Numbered from the stretch's first letter, positions 49,319 through 64,000 are shown. The stretch: 64,000 nt of DNA from Anthopleura xanthogrammica (GCA_964019055.1 OZ025218.1:4305059-4369058), one strand, 5' to 3'. The notes: a model not told the origin generated them from the sequence alone. Numbers and translations: made by a program.

Positions 49319-52300
49319 ATGGCGACCACGTTTGACTCAGAGCTAAGAAAAGTAAGTTAAAAACGTATTCTTTGCCTATTTATAAATGTATTAAGTTTTT
49401 TCTTCTTTAGAAGGGAAAATAAGCACTTGCTCCGTCTACTTCTAGCTGTTTTTTTCACTACCAACTAAGCAGAATTACTGAAAAGAAACAAACATTTGAA
49501 ATGATTGTGTCAAAGTTTGGTTGCCAACTACAAGACTGGGTGTGTTTCGTACAAACATGTTCACGAGCAAGCCAGTCATATCTATTTTCAACCAGGACTT
49601 TACCTTTATTACACCAAATGACGTGACAAGTGACTGATGCAAACATGCATTTTTACAATTACTGTGGCCAAGAGAATGAAAGTCATAGATTTGCGTCAGG
49701 ACAATTTTGAAAAATGATGAATGAGGCTTTTTTCATTTTTTTATTATTCATTATATTATAATCAACACAATCATAAGGTCTTATATTGACTTTGAAGTGT
49801 TTTTCAATCGTTTATGCACCCATATGGGTGCATTAGTACTTCTTCAGGTGAGGTATTATGAAATGTAGACTGTAGAGGTGCTGTCTAATAATTGTGGATA
49901 AGTATCTTCATCATCCTTGCATCATGGTTAAACCACGGAAAAATATACCCTGGATACTGAATTTGATTTTTTTTTTTGCAAATTATTTCTTTGTAAATAA
50001 ATGAACATTAGGAGCATGCGAACAGTTGATGCAAATCTCTGACTTTCATTCTCTTGGCCTAACTGTCAAATTAGAGCAGTTTTTGTATGACTATGAAAAA
50101 CTTTCAGCCAGGACCGCGCCTTGCATGACCGAAATCTGCTCTATTGATCTACTGTGAGATGTTTAGTTATTGATAAGACGTTGTTATTAATGTAATTTTG
50201 TCCTAGGCATTTCAAGAACTTCAGGTCAAAGTGATTGACACAACACAGAAAGTCAAAATAGCAGAAGCTCAAATAGATCAGCTGAAGAGAGCCAACCAGC
50301 ATGCAAAACTGACTGATCAAGAACTCAGCACCCTACAGGAAGACATTAAAACATATGAATCCATAGGCAGAATGTAAGAATGCTTGTTTGTGCATGCATG
50401 CATGCAACTATTCGAGGAAATGGTTGTCGATCTAGGCTAAAGGAAATGGGAGATGGATCACAAGGGGGCCATATCACAGGAAAAAAAATCGAAAAACCAT
50501 TTATGTTTTTTTTGAATGGGAAATGCCCATTAACCATTGAAAAAAACATCTATGGTTTTGCCGAACACTAACCATTAATGGTTATTATAAGTAATAAACC
50601 ATTGATGGTATAAAAAAAAAAAACGTCAATGGACTTAATATTTAAACCATTACTGGTTTACTACAATACTACAGGGATGGGAAACATGGTTAATCCATGC
50701 ATGGTATCAGATAACAAAACATTAATGTTTAAATCACATAATACATTGATGATAAGTAAATGGTTATATGGCTTAAAACATTAATGTTTAATTAGCGCAA
50801 TACTATGATGGGAAATATAGTAATACCATCATGAAAACATTAATGCATCAACAATAACCATTAATGGTAATGATGGGGCATAGAAAACCATTGATGGATA
50901 TGTAAAAACCATGAATGGTACACTTTGCAATAACGTTAATGTATTTTAAGGAGCATTTTTTCCATTCATGGTTTTTTACTAATCTAAATGTATTTTCATG
51001 AAAACATTAATGCATCAACAATAACCATTAATGGTAATGATGGGGGCATAGAAAACCATTGATGGATATGTAAAAACCATGAATGGTACACTTTGTAATA
51101 ACATTAATGTATTTAGATAAAAAATTAATGTTATGAATAAAAACAAAACACATTAATGTTTTTTTGTTTTTCATATTGTTTTTTGAGTAAAATACAAGAA
51201 TGGTTTTTAATTTAACCATTAATGTAAATTCAATTTTAATGGTTATTTGAAAAATAAAATTCATTTTACCATTAATGTTTATGTTTATTAGTGGTTTTTT
51301 ACAGAAAACCATCATGGTTTATAATGAAAACATTCATGGTTTTTCGATTTTTTTTCCTGTGCATGCATCATTATTTATGGACCAATAGTCCAAGCAGCAA
51401 CATACCTAAGATTGCTAAAATAATATAATGGCTTTGCTGGCTACCAGCAGCATTGAATATGTTAATATTAACTTACTGTAAAATTAGAATAATGTTTAAT
51501 TTTTGTGCAGACCCATTTTACTGCACTTTGGAAAGACCTACAGTAATCTATTATTGAAAGCATTTGCCATGATACAAACACAACTGGTCCCCTACTCAGG
51601 GTTTGTGCTAGTCCTTGAAAGCCCAGGAATTCAAAGCCCATTTTTAAGTGCAGTTAAAAAGCCCTTGAAAATAGAAAAGTTGTTGAGTATTCCTGGAATT
51701 AACAGCCCTTGAAAATCAATCTAGACCTACCAGGTAGTTATTGTTTCTGTCAAGATTTAGTACATTAAATTTTGATTCAATTTTCAGGTTTGTATTACAA
51801 CCAGTATCAAATGTTAGGACCACAATAGAAGACAAAGTAAAGGCCAATGAAGAGAAAATCAAGAACATTGAGGTACTTATCTTAGGTTAATGTAGCAGTT
51901 TTTTGTTGTGGACACTGATGCATTGTATTTCATCTTTTTAAAGATCTTAAAAGATCTTAAAAAGATGTGATAATTGCTGCACACCTTGATCTCCCCAACC
52001 TAATGAGTTACTGTTCCTCTATATAATGACTAATCCTACATGTATATTCCTATACATGCATCAAGCATTCCACGCTACTGCTCTAAGCGCATGCTCAGGG
52101 GATTAAAAAGTGAGATAATATTTTGTAAAACATGTTATATTTTAGTTGTATTTTTCTTGTCAAACACAATTTTCATTAAACATTCAAGATCACGTACCGT
52201 TAAGTGAATTTTGAGTCAAATATACCAAAAAATTGCATATTTTACAAAATATTATCCCACTTTTTAATCCCCTGAGCACGCGCCTAGAGCAGTAGCGTGG

Positions 52301-52439
52301 AATGCTTGATGCGTGTATACTTGTTGGAAGCTGACTAATTATTTTTCTTGATTTGATTCAGGCCAACAAGGACTATTTACAGAAGTCTGTTAAAAGTCAT
52401 GAAGATAGCATAAGAGAAATGTTAATGCATCGTAAATAG
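49319..52439 (+). CDS. PFDN1: Prefoldin subunit 1, 4 exons, 120 aa
   Basis: Beta-type subunit of the hexameric prefoldin co-chaperone, which hands unfolded actin and tubulin to the CCT/TRiC chaperonin in the cytosol. Exons: 49319-49351, 50207-50373, 51788-51872, 52362-52439; phases 0, 2 and 0 join to 363 nt. The protein follows human PFDN1 (122 aa) throughout: FDSELRKAFQELQVKVIDTT, a first helix (about 10-45), the beta-hairpin core KTYESIGRMFVLQ (about 60-72) and a second helix ending EDSIREMLMHRK. The two long helices carry coiled-coil heptads. The start ATG lies in a YY1-like ATGGCG context. Introns 2 and 3 each contain an inverted-repeat element. It is divergent from FAM185A and convergent with the KLHL gene. 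Confidence 0.96.
50475..51361. mobile_element. 887-bp element of ACCATTAATGGT-like palindromes in PFDN1 intron 2
   Basis: Ends are inverted: CACAGGAAAAAAAATCGAAA and TTTCGATTTTTTTTCCTGTG. The interior is packed with short palindromes of the form ACCATTAATGGT, ACCATTGATGG, ACCATGAATGGT and AACATTAATGTT (exact ACCATTAATGGT at about 50571, 50857 and 51024). A block starting CATGAAAACATTAATGCATC at 50830 is repeated 167 bp later at 50997. No target duplication is obvious and there is no coding capacity. Confidence 0.88.
52051..52319. mobile_element. Foldback/MITE, about 270 bp, in PFDN1 intron 3
   Basis: Arms of about 80 bp: TATACATGCATCAAGCATTCC...GATTAAAAAGTG mirrors CACTTTTTAATC...GGAATGCTTGATGCGTGTATA. 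Confidence 0.87.
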
Positions 52440-52846
52440 AACATCGTGCCCTCGTGCTCTCATACTGCCCACAGCGTGCAGTTATAGGCTGATACTTACA
52501 GCTAGGTTGTGTTTATTGATTTATTTTGTAATAGTACTATATGTCTAAGGTGTATGAAGCTTACTAGATAGTTCAAAATGTTTATCATATATCTGCATCA
52601 AGATGCTAAGATTTTACGATTCAGTTTCAACCAACATTGATTGTAAACAATGTCATGTATTTCCTTCTATACGGACCAATAATCTTATAGTTTTGGCAGA
52701 CTTTGTGTGAAAATGTAGCTGGATTTATAGACATGTTTACAGGAATCCTGTTACCGGTACTAGCCTGCCTCAGCTAGAATATTTCAAATTAGGGAGGGCT
52801 GAGTTAGTTGTTTTATGTTCAGTGGGTACTGTATCAGCATTACCAT

Positions 52847-52993
52847 ATAGAGGCTTTGCGTCATCATATTATGGCAGCTATGACTTGAGACATGTGATTT
52901 ACATGAGAAAGAATTCAGTTTCCTAAGGGGTAAAGACTTTATAGTCATGCCTGATGTCACGGCTGCCATCACGTCATGGTGCAAAGCCTCTAT
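52847..52993. mobile_element. MITE family (GAGGCTTYGCACCATCACGTG), copy 2
   Basis: ATAGAGGCTTTGCGTCATCA at the left and TGGTGCAAAGCCTCTAT at the right. The interior is the inverse of the 39413-39586 copy. Confidence 0.88.
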
Positions 52994-54753
52994 TGTAACC
53001 CTACTTATCGCTTTGATTTCTCAACCCCAGCAAGTGTACACACAGTCATATTATGGGCTTGTGTCCAGGGGTGGTGAGGGGGTGACTAGTCACCTTCCTT
53101 TTTTGCACAAATGAAATAGCTGAAAACATTTATCTAAATAAACTTTCCCTCGGTTTACTTGAAGCTCTCAAATTTAATTTCTGTCAATTTGAGACTTTCA
53201 TATGGTGTAAAAGCTGCCAGCTTTCTTCTATCCTTTACGAAGTCTGCTCTAGGGTATAATAATGTTGATTCAAAAACTCGTGAATAATTCATAAACCTCT
53301 GTTATTGTTACCTGTGGAATCTCATCACAGGGTTCCCCCAGTTAGGTAAAAGTCAGTGAATTCTAAATTTTTTTCAAGGTCTGAATTATCAGGGAATTTT
53401 TATTTTGGTCAGTGAATTTTCGCAATTTCCCCATAAGTCAGTAAAAAGTCAGGGAATTTCCGTCATCCTTCACAAAATCGTTTTAAATTTGGAATTTTTA
53501 GTTGGGCCACCTTTGGATGAACCATATTTAAATATAATTGTTTGGAAAATAAGTGCCTGGCGTGGTCAGTGAAAAATGATAACTAGCTGATAACTAGTAC
53601 TTTGGGGTTTTAGTGAACCAACACCCACCATATCTCTAATAAAAGGTCATAAAACTATGAGCGGATTGCAGATTTTGAACTAGAGAATTTTATTTGTCTT
53701 GTAAAGCTATCATATATTTTTGTTTAATTTATTATCTGCTTTAAATGTCATTAGATTTTTTTATTTATGTTTCATGTAACTATTAATAACTGATGGAATG
53801 ACTGTGTTAGAAATAAAAACAAATGGAGACATGACAGCAGCTGGTTACCTACTTTGAGTGGTCTGATCACGAGGCATCGACTATTGCTGATAACAAAAGC
53901 TTGGTCCCCCCTGCCTCCCTTGGCATCACACTGCCGAGTTGGTTAAGATATGGCAGTGCTTTTTACTGTTTTCCCATTTCACACCATGTAGCTAGCATTC
54001 CCTTGTAAACTGCTATTTTCACAAACGTGAACTCGATAGCTGTGAGCTGCATGCTGAAATTTGGTTTTTCCCTTCCATCAATCAAAAATAATCAGTCAGT
54101 ACCTTTTATATTTTTGACTGGTGGCAGTGAAATACTAAATTACAATAGACAACTCCCAACTACAGAGTTTGCATGCTTATGAAAATAGCAGTAAGAATAT
54201 GATTCATTTTTTCATTCTCATCCATATTGTATGTGTCTTCTTTTGGTTACAGGAAAATAGGGAAATAATACTCAGGGGAATGACACAAAGTCAGATCTAT
54301 TCGAGACTATGAAAAACTTATGGCCACAACCATGCCTTACTGGGGCTGTGTATGGAAACATTCGATATTCAGTGCCATGTCCTCACTGCACCGTAACCAT
54401 GCCTCATACTATGACTTTTCACATTCATACAAAATTTGTTCTATTTCGAGAATACATGCCCAAGATATTGGGTCTACTGACTGGATGAGATGTGTTATTT
54501 GGTGTGTTTTATACAATCCTGAACCTATCTCTATCAAGCTTATAGCAAATTACTAAAATAAACTAATATACCAAAACTATTTTGTGGCTTTGAATTTACA
54601 TTACTTTTTGTCCTTTCCCTCGTGTTTAGAAACACCACTCCCCTGCACATCAAACAAGTAAATTATCAAACAAGGTGATAAGTGTTTAGCTTTAGCTGGA
54701 AGTACTACTGAAATAATTCTATAACAAGACTTGTTCTGACCTAAAGTACCCGA

Positions 54754-55103
54754 CTGTGGTATTATCTTACGTTTACCGACACTAGTGAAAAACACACTGC
54801 GCATGCTCGGAAGTTCGTCGTGTTTACAAAGAAAACCATTGGAATTGGAGATTTACCGGGCATTTAGTAAATCTTCAAAGTTAAGGCCGTTCGTGGAAAG
54901 TTAGTGCTTATTTTTTTCCTGACACATTACTTTCGTTGTTTTCTTTCCCTGGTCAAATTAGAAATAATATGAGAGAAATTCGCATAATGTAAGACATGTA
55001 AATCTCCAATAGTTTTCTTCGTAACACGACTCGTCTATGAATTTTCTGCCGAACTCCCGAGCATGCGCAGTGCGTTTTTCACCCGTGTCACGTTTACCAC
55101 ATT
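54754..55103. mobile_element. Inverted-repeat element with GCGCATGCTCGG arms, about 350 bp
   Basis: GTGAAAAACACACTGCGCATG (54785) mirrors CATGCGCAGTGCGTTTTTCAC (55062), and GAATTGGAGATTTAC mirrors GTAAATCTCCAAT further in. Outer ends (ACTGTGGTA / TACCACA) are less certain. Confidence 0.75.
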
Positions 55104-55233
55104 AAATAAAAATGCCTTGAGTGTGAACTGAGTGCAGTCCCCAGGAAGATCTGACATACACACACACACCAGGAGCGTGGTATATATGTGTTGACCTCAG
55201 TCTGTTCTATCTTCAGATGCATAGCAGGGGTCG

Positions 55234-58200
55234 TCATTTTGGGTTCGGCCTATCTATAACAGAAACCCCAGCATAACTGCGTCCTATACTCATGCATGAT
55301 GGAAGCAAACCCCATTGGTCAGTTCGAGGGTTATAAACCTCTACTGAGGCTAAGTTTGTCGATCCATCATCACCTCCAACAACGAATAACAGTCCATTTA
55401 CAGAAGCAACCCCTGCGTTTCGCCGACACATACTCATTTCTGAAACAGGCCTCCATGTGTTCGTATCTGGGTTATAAGACTCTACGCTCTTTCTGACATG
55501 AGGACCATCATGCCCTCCTATTGCAAACAGAACTCCTTCTGCTACCCCGACTCCCGCTCCACTACGCCGGGTGCTCATATCACTGACCAGGCTCCATTCA
55601 TTAGTGTTAGGGTTGTAGCACTCGACAGAGCTTAGGCAGTGCCTTGATGCACCGTCATAACCGCCGACAGCGTATAGTAATCCATTTAACACCCCTACAC
55701 CAACGCTACTCCGTCTTGTACTCATATTTGCGATAGGTCGCCATTCGTTTAACTTGGGGTCATAAACCTCACAGGTGCTAAGTCCAGTCGTGCCGTCAAA
55801 ACCACCGACAGCGTAAAGTAACCCGTTCAATACAGCTGCACCTAGGGTGCTACGTCGTGCTTCCATTGACGCAGCGGGACGCCATTGGTCTTTGACGGGG
55901 TCGTAACAATCGACCGTGCGCACGCGTAAAGAACCATTGAAACCACCAACAGCGTAGATGAGACTGTCAAGTACAGCCACGCCTGCGCGACAACGACGAG
56001 AGTTCATCTCGGCCACAGGATACCATTTTTCTGCCTTAAAATCGTAGCATTCGACACTGAAAAGTGATACAATAACAGCGTGAATACTCAGGGCATACGA
56101 AAGCCTAAAGAACAAACATGTTGTGATGTGCATGATGTTGCCGTGTTTGAGGACTCTATAGGCTTTTACACTAGCAACTTTATCGCGCGACTTGAGCGGC
56201 AATCTTTAGGCGATTTCACGCCTGGAGGGGTGTCTAGAACAGCATTATTAAATAGTTCATTTTCTACGTACTGGAGATGCAGAGTACTGGAGATGCAGAG
56301 TTCTGATCTCTGATTTTATTAGTTGTGGTTTCAGAAGAAACTGGTTCTTACCTTCGTATAGCTTTGGGTGCCTGCCCACCAACGACAAACATAACTTTTG
56401 GTAAGCCAATGGGTGTCCTGGGTCGTGTTCTGGGTGTCTGTAGCATTGATCTCTGTTCACTCGTTAATAAATGATACTTAAGCGCTTCTATCAGGAAGTC
56501 TTTACATGCAACATTGTTCTTGATCATAGACTCTGTCTCTACTCGGCTGACAAGGTACTCCCGAGAGAGCAAGGGAAGTCTGACATGCTCCATTAGTTGG
56601 GCAAGACAATCTTGTCGGTGTTCTGGGTCGTGCATTACCCATCTCACTACTGCTTCAAACACCTGAGACATTTTGGATATTTGAAGCTCGTATTAAAACT
56701 TAGGTTTGCAAATATCATTATCATTTAGGTAAAAGTTTATAGAAGGGAAGAAAAAAAAACCAGAAAAACAGTGTCCTTTATTATTTTCTTTTTTTGGATT
56801 TGAGGTCATGATAGTGGGTGATATTCAAATGATACACTACCCTCACTATCATTGTCATCATCACCACCACCACTGCTGCAACAACCCATGCTGCCATAAG
56901 CATTCCCCCTCCCACTACCACTACCAGCATCAACCATCACCATCATCATCATCATTGCCCCCATGAAAACCATGCTCTTCTCTTCATTAGTATTTAAATC
57001 AATATTACCTTTTCTTCTGATGGAACACACAACTGATCACTGGATATCAGCTCTGCTACTTGCATGTATGGTAGACTGACAAACTCTTCCCCATTAACTA
57101 CTTCACTGAAATGCTGTTCTGCATAGCAATGGCCAGATCCCATCAGGTCAGGACACGAGTGCATGTCAGCAAATGCCCTGATGCCCAAACAGTTGGATGG
57201 GTGAAGCTGAGCCTTTAGGAAATCGCAGCAGGCATCTCTTACTTCTGTTAGCTGGAGAAGGTTAGCTGCTGGTAGAAGGACCTGGTAATAGCACAAAAAT
57301 CTATTGAATGAGGGATGTTAATCATTAAACCTACTTCTTAATTAATCTATTTATTTGATGTTTCTTGTTCTTTTATTTCATTTATCCTATTCTATCCCAT
57401 CACATTCCCTCCACTCACCTATCCTTCCATCTTTCGGCCGAGGCACCCACTTATCATTGATCATTCCCTCCCTCTGTCAATTTATCCATTACTCCACCCA
57501 CCCTTCATCTACCCCTCCCTCCCTCTGTCCATCCACCTATCCATTCATCCACCCAACTACCCCTCCCTCCCTTTGTCCATCCACCAATTCATTCATCCAA
57601 CCAACTACCCCTCCCTCTCTTTGTCTGTCCACCTATCCATTTATCCACCCACCCACCCCTCCCTCCATATCCCTTTGTCCATCCACCTATGCATTCATCC
57701 ACCCACCCCTACCTCTGTCTATCCATTCATTCATCTACCCACCCATCTATCCCTCCCTCTCTCTGTCTGGACATCCACCCATCGACTCATCAAACTGTCC
57801 ACCCAGCCACCTACCCCTCCCTCCCTCTGTCCATATCCACCCATCCATCCAACTATTCATTTACCCATCCATCCAACCATTCATTTACCCATCCATCAAT
57901 ACCTCCCTCCCTCCCTCAATTTCAGTTATATGTACAAAACCACTAAGTGTACTACTTAGTGAATAAAAACTGTCTACATAATACATGTAGTTGAACCCTG
58001 TTATTTCAAACTCAGTTATCTCAAACTCCCCACTATCTCACCCCCAAACCAATTTCCCATGGACTTGGCCTGTATTTTTTTTTTTTCCAGTCCATTGGCT
58101 ATCTCTAAAGTTCTGTTTACAGTAGTTCAAGACATAGTGATCTCAATAGGCCTTTTGCAACATCAGGTCAAGTGACCATACCCCCTTAAATCGAGCATTT

Positions 58201-59065
58201 GTGTCAAAATGAACATCAGAAATGAAAAGAGCACCTCGATATTCGTAAGAAGGAGAAATCTCAGCTCATAAAATGTAACACAAAGGAAATGGCATTAAAT
58301 ATAAAACTCAATATTCTATAAGGATTTTTATGAGAAAAGTGCTCTGGTGGGCAAAGCTTGCTTTCCAATATACACAAATCCTTATAAAATATTGAATTTT
58401 ATATTTAACGCCATTTCTCCTATACTCAACATTATTAACTAAAACTTTGCCTTCTTACTAATATCGAAGTTCTCTTTTCATTTCTGATATTCATTTTGAC
58501 ACAACTGCTTGATTTAAGGGGATAGGGTCACGTGACCTGTTGTTGCAAAAGGCCTATTTAGCGTTTGATATGACCCGGTTATCTCAAATCCCTACTACGT
58601 GTATCTTGAACTACTTCAACAGTTCAAGATAGCAGGGTTCAAATCTGTGTCCATAAAAAACATCTAATTCTTCGGATTCACTACCGGTAGTTCATTCTTT
58701 TCTTAAATTGTCGAGTGGTCATGGTTTACCTGTACATTCTCCTCAGTCACTTCAATTTCTGCAATGTAAACAAAATCTACCAACATTTCCAATGCTGTGC
58801 TGTCGATCTCTTTTAATGTCACAACGTTTTGCTTGCTTTCAGAAAGTTCTCCAGTAAACATGGCATAAAAATAAGGGCTAGAAGATGCTAACACCACTCT
58901 ATGGGCAGGAATTTCAACATTCCCTGCTTTCAGTATCACATCGCACAGTTGGTTTTGGTGTCTGAGTGCATTCATAACCTGGAATCCCTTGTTACAATGA
59001 TCAATGTCCTTGTATGGAGGCACAGCAACTTTGTCCTCTTCAGCAAGTTGCTGGGTGAAATCCAT
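55234..59065 (-). CDS. KLHL3-like: KLHL2/KLHL3-type BTB-BACK-Kelch protein, 4 coding exons, 580 aa
   Basis: Substrate adaptor of cullin-3 ubiquitin ligases. Exons in transcription order: 59065-58730, 57281-57009, 56662-56352, 56056-55234, with phases 0, 0 and 2; the total is 1743 nt. BTB domain at about 30-140 (LCDVILKAGNVEIPAHRVVL), BACK at about 145-250 (HYAEQHF-type CYAEQHFSEV), and six Kelch blades at about 291-580 with VVGGQ, AVGGFNG, AVGGFDG, AVGGYDG, AIGGHDG and VVGGDDG. The closing TNLASVEVYNPRTDQW and GRSYAGVSVID, and the length (human KLHL3 587 aa, KLHL2 593 aa), point to KLHL2/3, which in vertebrates target WNK kinases; whether this protein does so is unknown. A single invertebrate gene may represent both. 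CCCATTAG just before the ATG could be a 5' UTR splice acceptor. Intron 1 holds a 48-bp minisatellite and a MITE. Head to head with POLR3B. Confidence 0.94.
57430..57950. repeat. 48-bp minisatellite in KLHL intron 1
   Basis: ACCCCTCCCT recurs at 57511, 57559, 57607 and 57655, an exact 48-bp step; later copies vary in length. The unit is CCATCCAC/CCTCCCTC-rich on the plus strand. Confidence 0.9.
58145..58558. mobile_element. MITE with AATAGGCCTTTTGCAACA ends, 414 bp
   Basis: The left half is mirrored in diverged form by the right half (AATAGGCCTTTTGCAACA / TGTTGCAAAAGGCCTATT; CATTTCTGA / TCAGAAATG); arms of about 195 bp surround a short loop with GGTGGGCAAAGC. It lies in KLHL intron 1. Confidence 0.87.
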
Positions 59066-60352
59066 GCTAATGGGAAGGAAGCAGAATTGAATAAGATTTG
59101 AATTAAAAAGTTTATAATATGATATTAAACTTTTGAGACACTGTGTAATATATGAAGCTTATGTTTGTTGATGTGCAGTGGGAAATATTTTTTGCTATGG
59201 AAATCAGAACCTAACAATTATAGCTTCTGACTTGTAAAGAAAATAATATTGATCTGAGTTTTTGAATATCTGAGGTGCTATAATCTGAAAGGTCTGGAGG
59301 AAAACAGAAATGATATCTGTTCAAAATAAACAGATATTCGCTTCATTAATTTGTTCTTCATACTTAATTATTTTCATATTTATTTTGGTAAAGCTCTAAC
59401 TATATAGAACAATACACTTGTATCTAATTGTTATGACCACAAGCACATCTGAAGTAACACTTTTATAAGAATCTTGAGTAAAAGCAGAATTTATTTGCCT
59501 AATTTCTTAAGCTTTCAAAATCATATATTCAAAATAGCGTAGCATAAGCTGGGTTCATCCAAACTGCACAAATCGAATAAGAAGCGACATGTGAAAAGTG
59601 CATAAAAAAACGAGTTTTAGCGGTTGGCAACTGGAGAAACGACAGCTTCAAATCACACATACCTGCGAATAAACAATCGACGACTTAAGGAATCCAGAAC
59701 TAAGGAATTTCTGTGTCAAATTACCAAGAAACACCAAACAAGACGACGAGCTCAAGATGGCGAGTTTTTGCCGAAGAAAATTGATGTGGTTATAGCTGTT
59801 GGTAAATACCACTTCAAGCCATAGATAACGTGTTAGAAACCTTCTTGATTTGTCTAAGGATCGTTTGGTCTGTAGCTTCAAGAAATCAGCTGAAGAGATT
59901 TGTCGTAAACCACAGAATAATTCTCCACCCTTACACCAAGCTGTTGAAAATTATTTACAATTTTTATTTTCCCTTATTTCCCATGATGCCCTATTACACA
60001 AATACTTCCCTTGGGGGGAGGGGTAAAGAACACCATTGATACCCGCTGATATTCGCTGACATTGTTCCAGTGCGTTTATTTCCTTTAAAAAAAATGCCTA
60101 AAATCTCAGATATTGCTTATGAAGATCCAAAATGGTTTAGTGTTCCGTTCAAAGTTATTTTTTAGCAGATTTGATAAAAATAGTGAATAAGAGAAAAATA
60201 GTGCCCACTCTTTTCTCGTCTTGCAGAAGTGCTAAGAACGCCTGTCGGTTTTGTGACTTTAGACTCAAGAAATGTGAAGAAAGAGAGCAAAAATGTATTT
60301 CAATGAATTTTTGTTACTAAAATAAGATAAGTTTTCTTCCCGAGGATTTAAA
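59066..60352. promoter_or_regulatory. Head-to-head interval between KLHL and POLR3B
   Basis: About 1.29 kb between opposed start codons. CAAGATGGCG at about 59753-59762 is a YY1-like site. A 66-codon frame at 59624-59824 overlaps it and is not recognised. Transcription start sites cannot be placed. Confidence 0.4.
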
Positions 60353-63151
<2,799 letters not shown>

Positions 63152-63246
63152 GTATGCATGATTTTAATACATATTTGATTGACATAGTAATCTGAAAATA
63201 GCTGAAATATTACAGAAATAGATTTTGACATGAATGAAATATTAAC

Positions 63247-63326
63247 CTCCACCCAGCTGGCTCAGTTGGTAAGAGCATCGGTCTGTTGTGCGGGAGGTCA
63301 TGGTTTGAGTCCCACCAGGACCAACG

Positions 63327-63371
<45 letters not shown>

Positions 63372-63410
63372 AACATCTAAAAATGGTTAGACCTTCAAGT
63401 GGCTTGTTAG
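63247..63410 (+). repeat. tRNA-derived SINE in POLR3B intron 8
   Basis: A box TGGCTCAGTTGG (63258-63269) and B box GGTTTGAGTCCC (63302-63313), then a body starting ACCAACGCTCAGGGTCTTAA with CTGAGGAGAAAGTGCTGCC. I recall similar bodies from cnidarian genomes. Confidence 0.82.
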
Positions 63411-64000
63411 TTGTATGTTAGCAATATTAACACTACAGCTGTATTACATACCATATTATCCCTATGGCTGAGGGACAATGGACTACTTCAATGATATGAT
63501 GGCCATCTTGGTAGTGGGAAAATATACAAACCTCAGCAATTACAGTAAATAATAATAATAATTAAATAAATAAATAAATGAATAAATAATGAGAATTAAC
63601 AGTGGAATCCACAGAGTGGCTCTTACTCCACTGCATTCCAATTGGAATTTAGAAGTTGATTTTTGAGGAGGGAGGAAAACAGTAATGGCGTCAATAAACA
63701 TTAACAGCTCACCACAAGACAATTTGACAAGAGATGAATTAAGGAGATGGACACAAAAGAAAGACAAATAAAGGAAACTCATATTATTCAACATCTTTGT
63801 TTTGTTTTGCCCCTTAGACACCCCATAATGCCTTGCGATTCAAGTTGTAAAAGGGATGACTGATGTAGTACTTAGAAAATGAAGTGCTTGTCACTAGGGC
63901 CAGAGAAAGCCAAGATTTATACCCTGGCATTTTGTATAATATGGTTCTTGTCATTAATTCAGATTCAAGATGGCTGCCATATTGAAGTACTGTAGTCCAT
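63411..64000. other. POLR3B intron 8 sequence to the window edge
   Basis: AT-rich; a short AAT/AAAT-rich patch at about 63545-63590. No further POLR3B exon found. Confidence 0.55.

Larger units (their letters stand above)
52440..55233. other. Intergenic region between convergent PFDN1 and KLHL genes
   Basis: Contains the PFDN1 3' UTR (end not placed), two inverted-repeat elements, a partial CAGGGG-ended relative at about 53066-53110 and a GTCAG(G/T)GAATT-rich repeat from CAGGGTTCCCCCAGTTAGG at about 53329. A frame at 54320-54556 is not recognisable as a gene. Confidence 0.55.

Noticed and set aside
54320..54556. 78-codon frame in the PFDN1-KLHL interval
   Set aside because: No recognisable protein; a piece near its start resembles sequence in PFDN1 intron 1 (about 50090), which suggests repeat.
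55296..55496. Plus-strand frame inside the Kelch exon
   Set aside because: Antisense shadow of a well-supported coding exon.
63247..63325. Genuine tRNA genes at this and the other A/B-box sites
   Set aside because: Acceptor and anticodon stems do not pair properly and each head continues into a SINE body.

Overview
The window looks like nuclear DNA from an AT-rich invertebrate animal. Every recognisable gene is a spliced metazoan orthologue with GT-AG introns, and the spaces between exons are crowded with microsatellites, tRNA-derived SINEs and short inverted-repeat elements. I lean towards a cnidarian, probably an anthozoan. That rests on the GABA-B receptor gene, the SINE tails and a CCCGGGG/GAAAGGGGTA-type repeat near 27.5-27.7 kb that resembles repeats I associate with coral and anemone DNA. 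The taxon is an inference.

Layout. 1-21.2 kb: no gene I can support; a 57-bp minisatellite entering from the left edge, then many long and mostly clean simple-sequence arrays (8-bp, 5-bp, 4-bp and 3-bp units), three homopyrimidine tracts, one inverted-repeat element and two SINEs. 21.2-42.2 kb (+): a 17-exon class C GPCR gene, GABA-B receptor subunit 2-like; all intron phases agree and give 900 residues. 44.5-48.9 kb (-): FAM185A, four exons, 410 residues. 49.3-52.4 kb (+): PFDN1 (prefoldin subunit 1), four exons, 120 residues. 55.2-59.1 kb (-): a KLHL2/KLHL3-type BTB-BACK-Kelch protein, four coding exons, 580 residues. 60.35 kb to the right edge (+): the first eight exons of POLR3B, the second-largest subunit of RNA polymerase III; it continues outside the window.

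The genes alternate: GABBR2-like and FAM185A are tail to tail, FAM185A and PFDN1 head to head over about 430 bp, PFDN1 and KLHL tail to tail, KLHL and POLR3B head to head. They are housekeeping or signalling genes with separate jobs and do not form a pathway or operon.

I found no coherent new multi-gene system. The items most worth a second look are: the GABA-B subunit with an N-terminal cysteine-rich segment and no visible C-terminal coiled coil; three CAGGG-ended elements that all carry 5-bp target duplications; an 887-bp intronic element built of ACCATTAATGGT-like palindromes; a perfect 86-bp-arm hairpin and many other foldbacks in the receptor introns; an approximately 169-copy (GAAGTCT)n array sitting in one arm of an inverted repeat; and a tendency of inverted-repeat elements to lie just downstream of 5' splice sites. 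Coordinates were worked out by eye; exon edges are backed by phase consistency, and repeat edges are approximate to a few bases.
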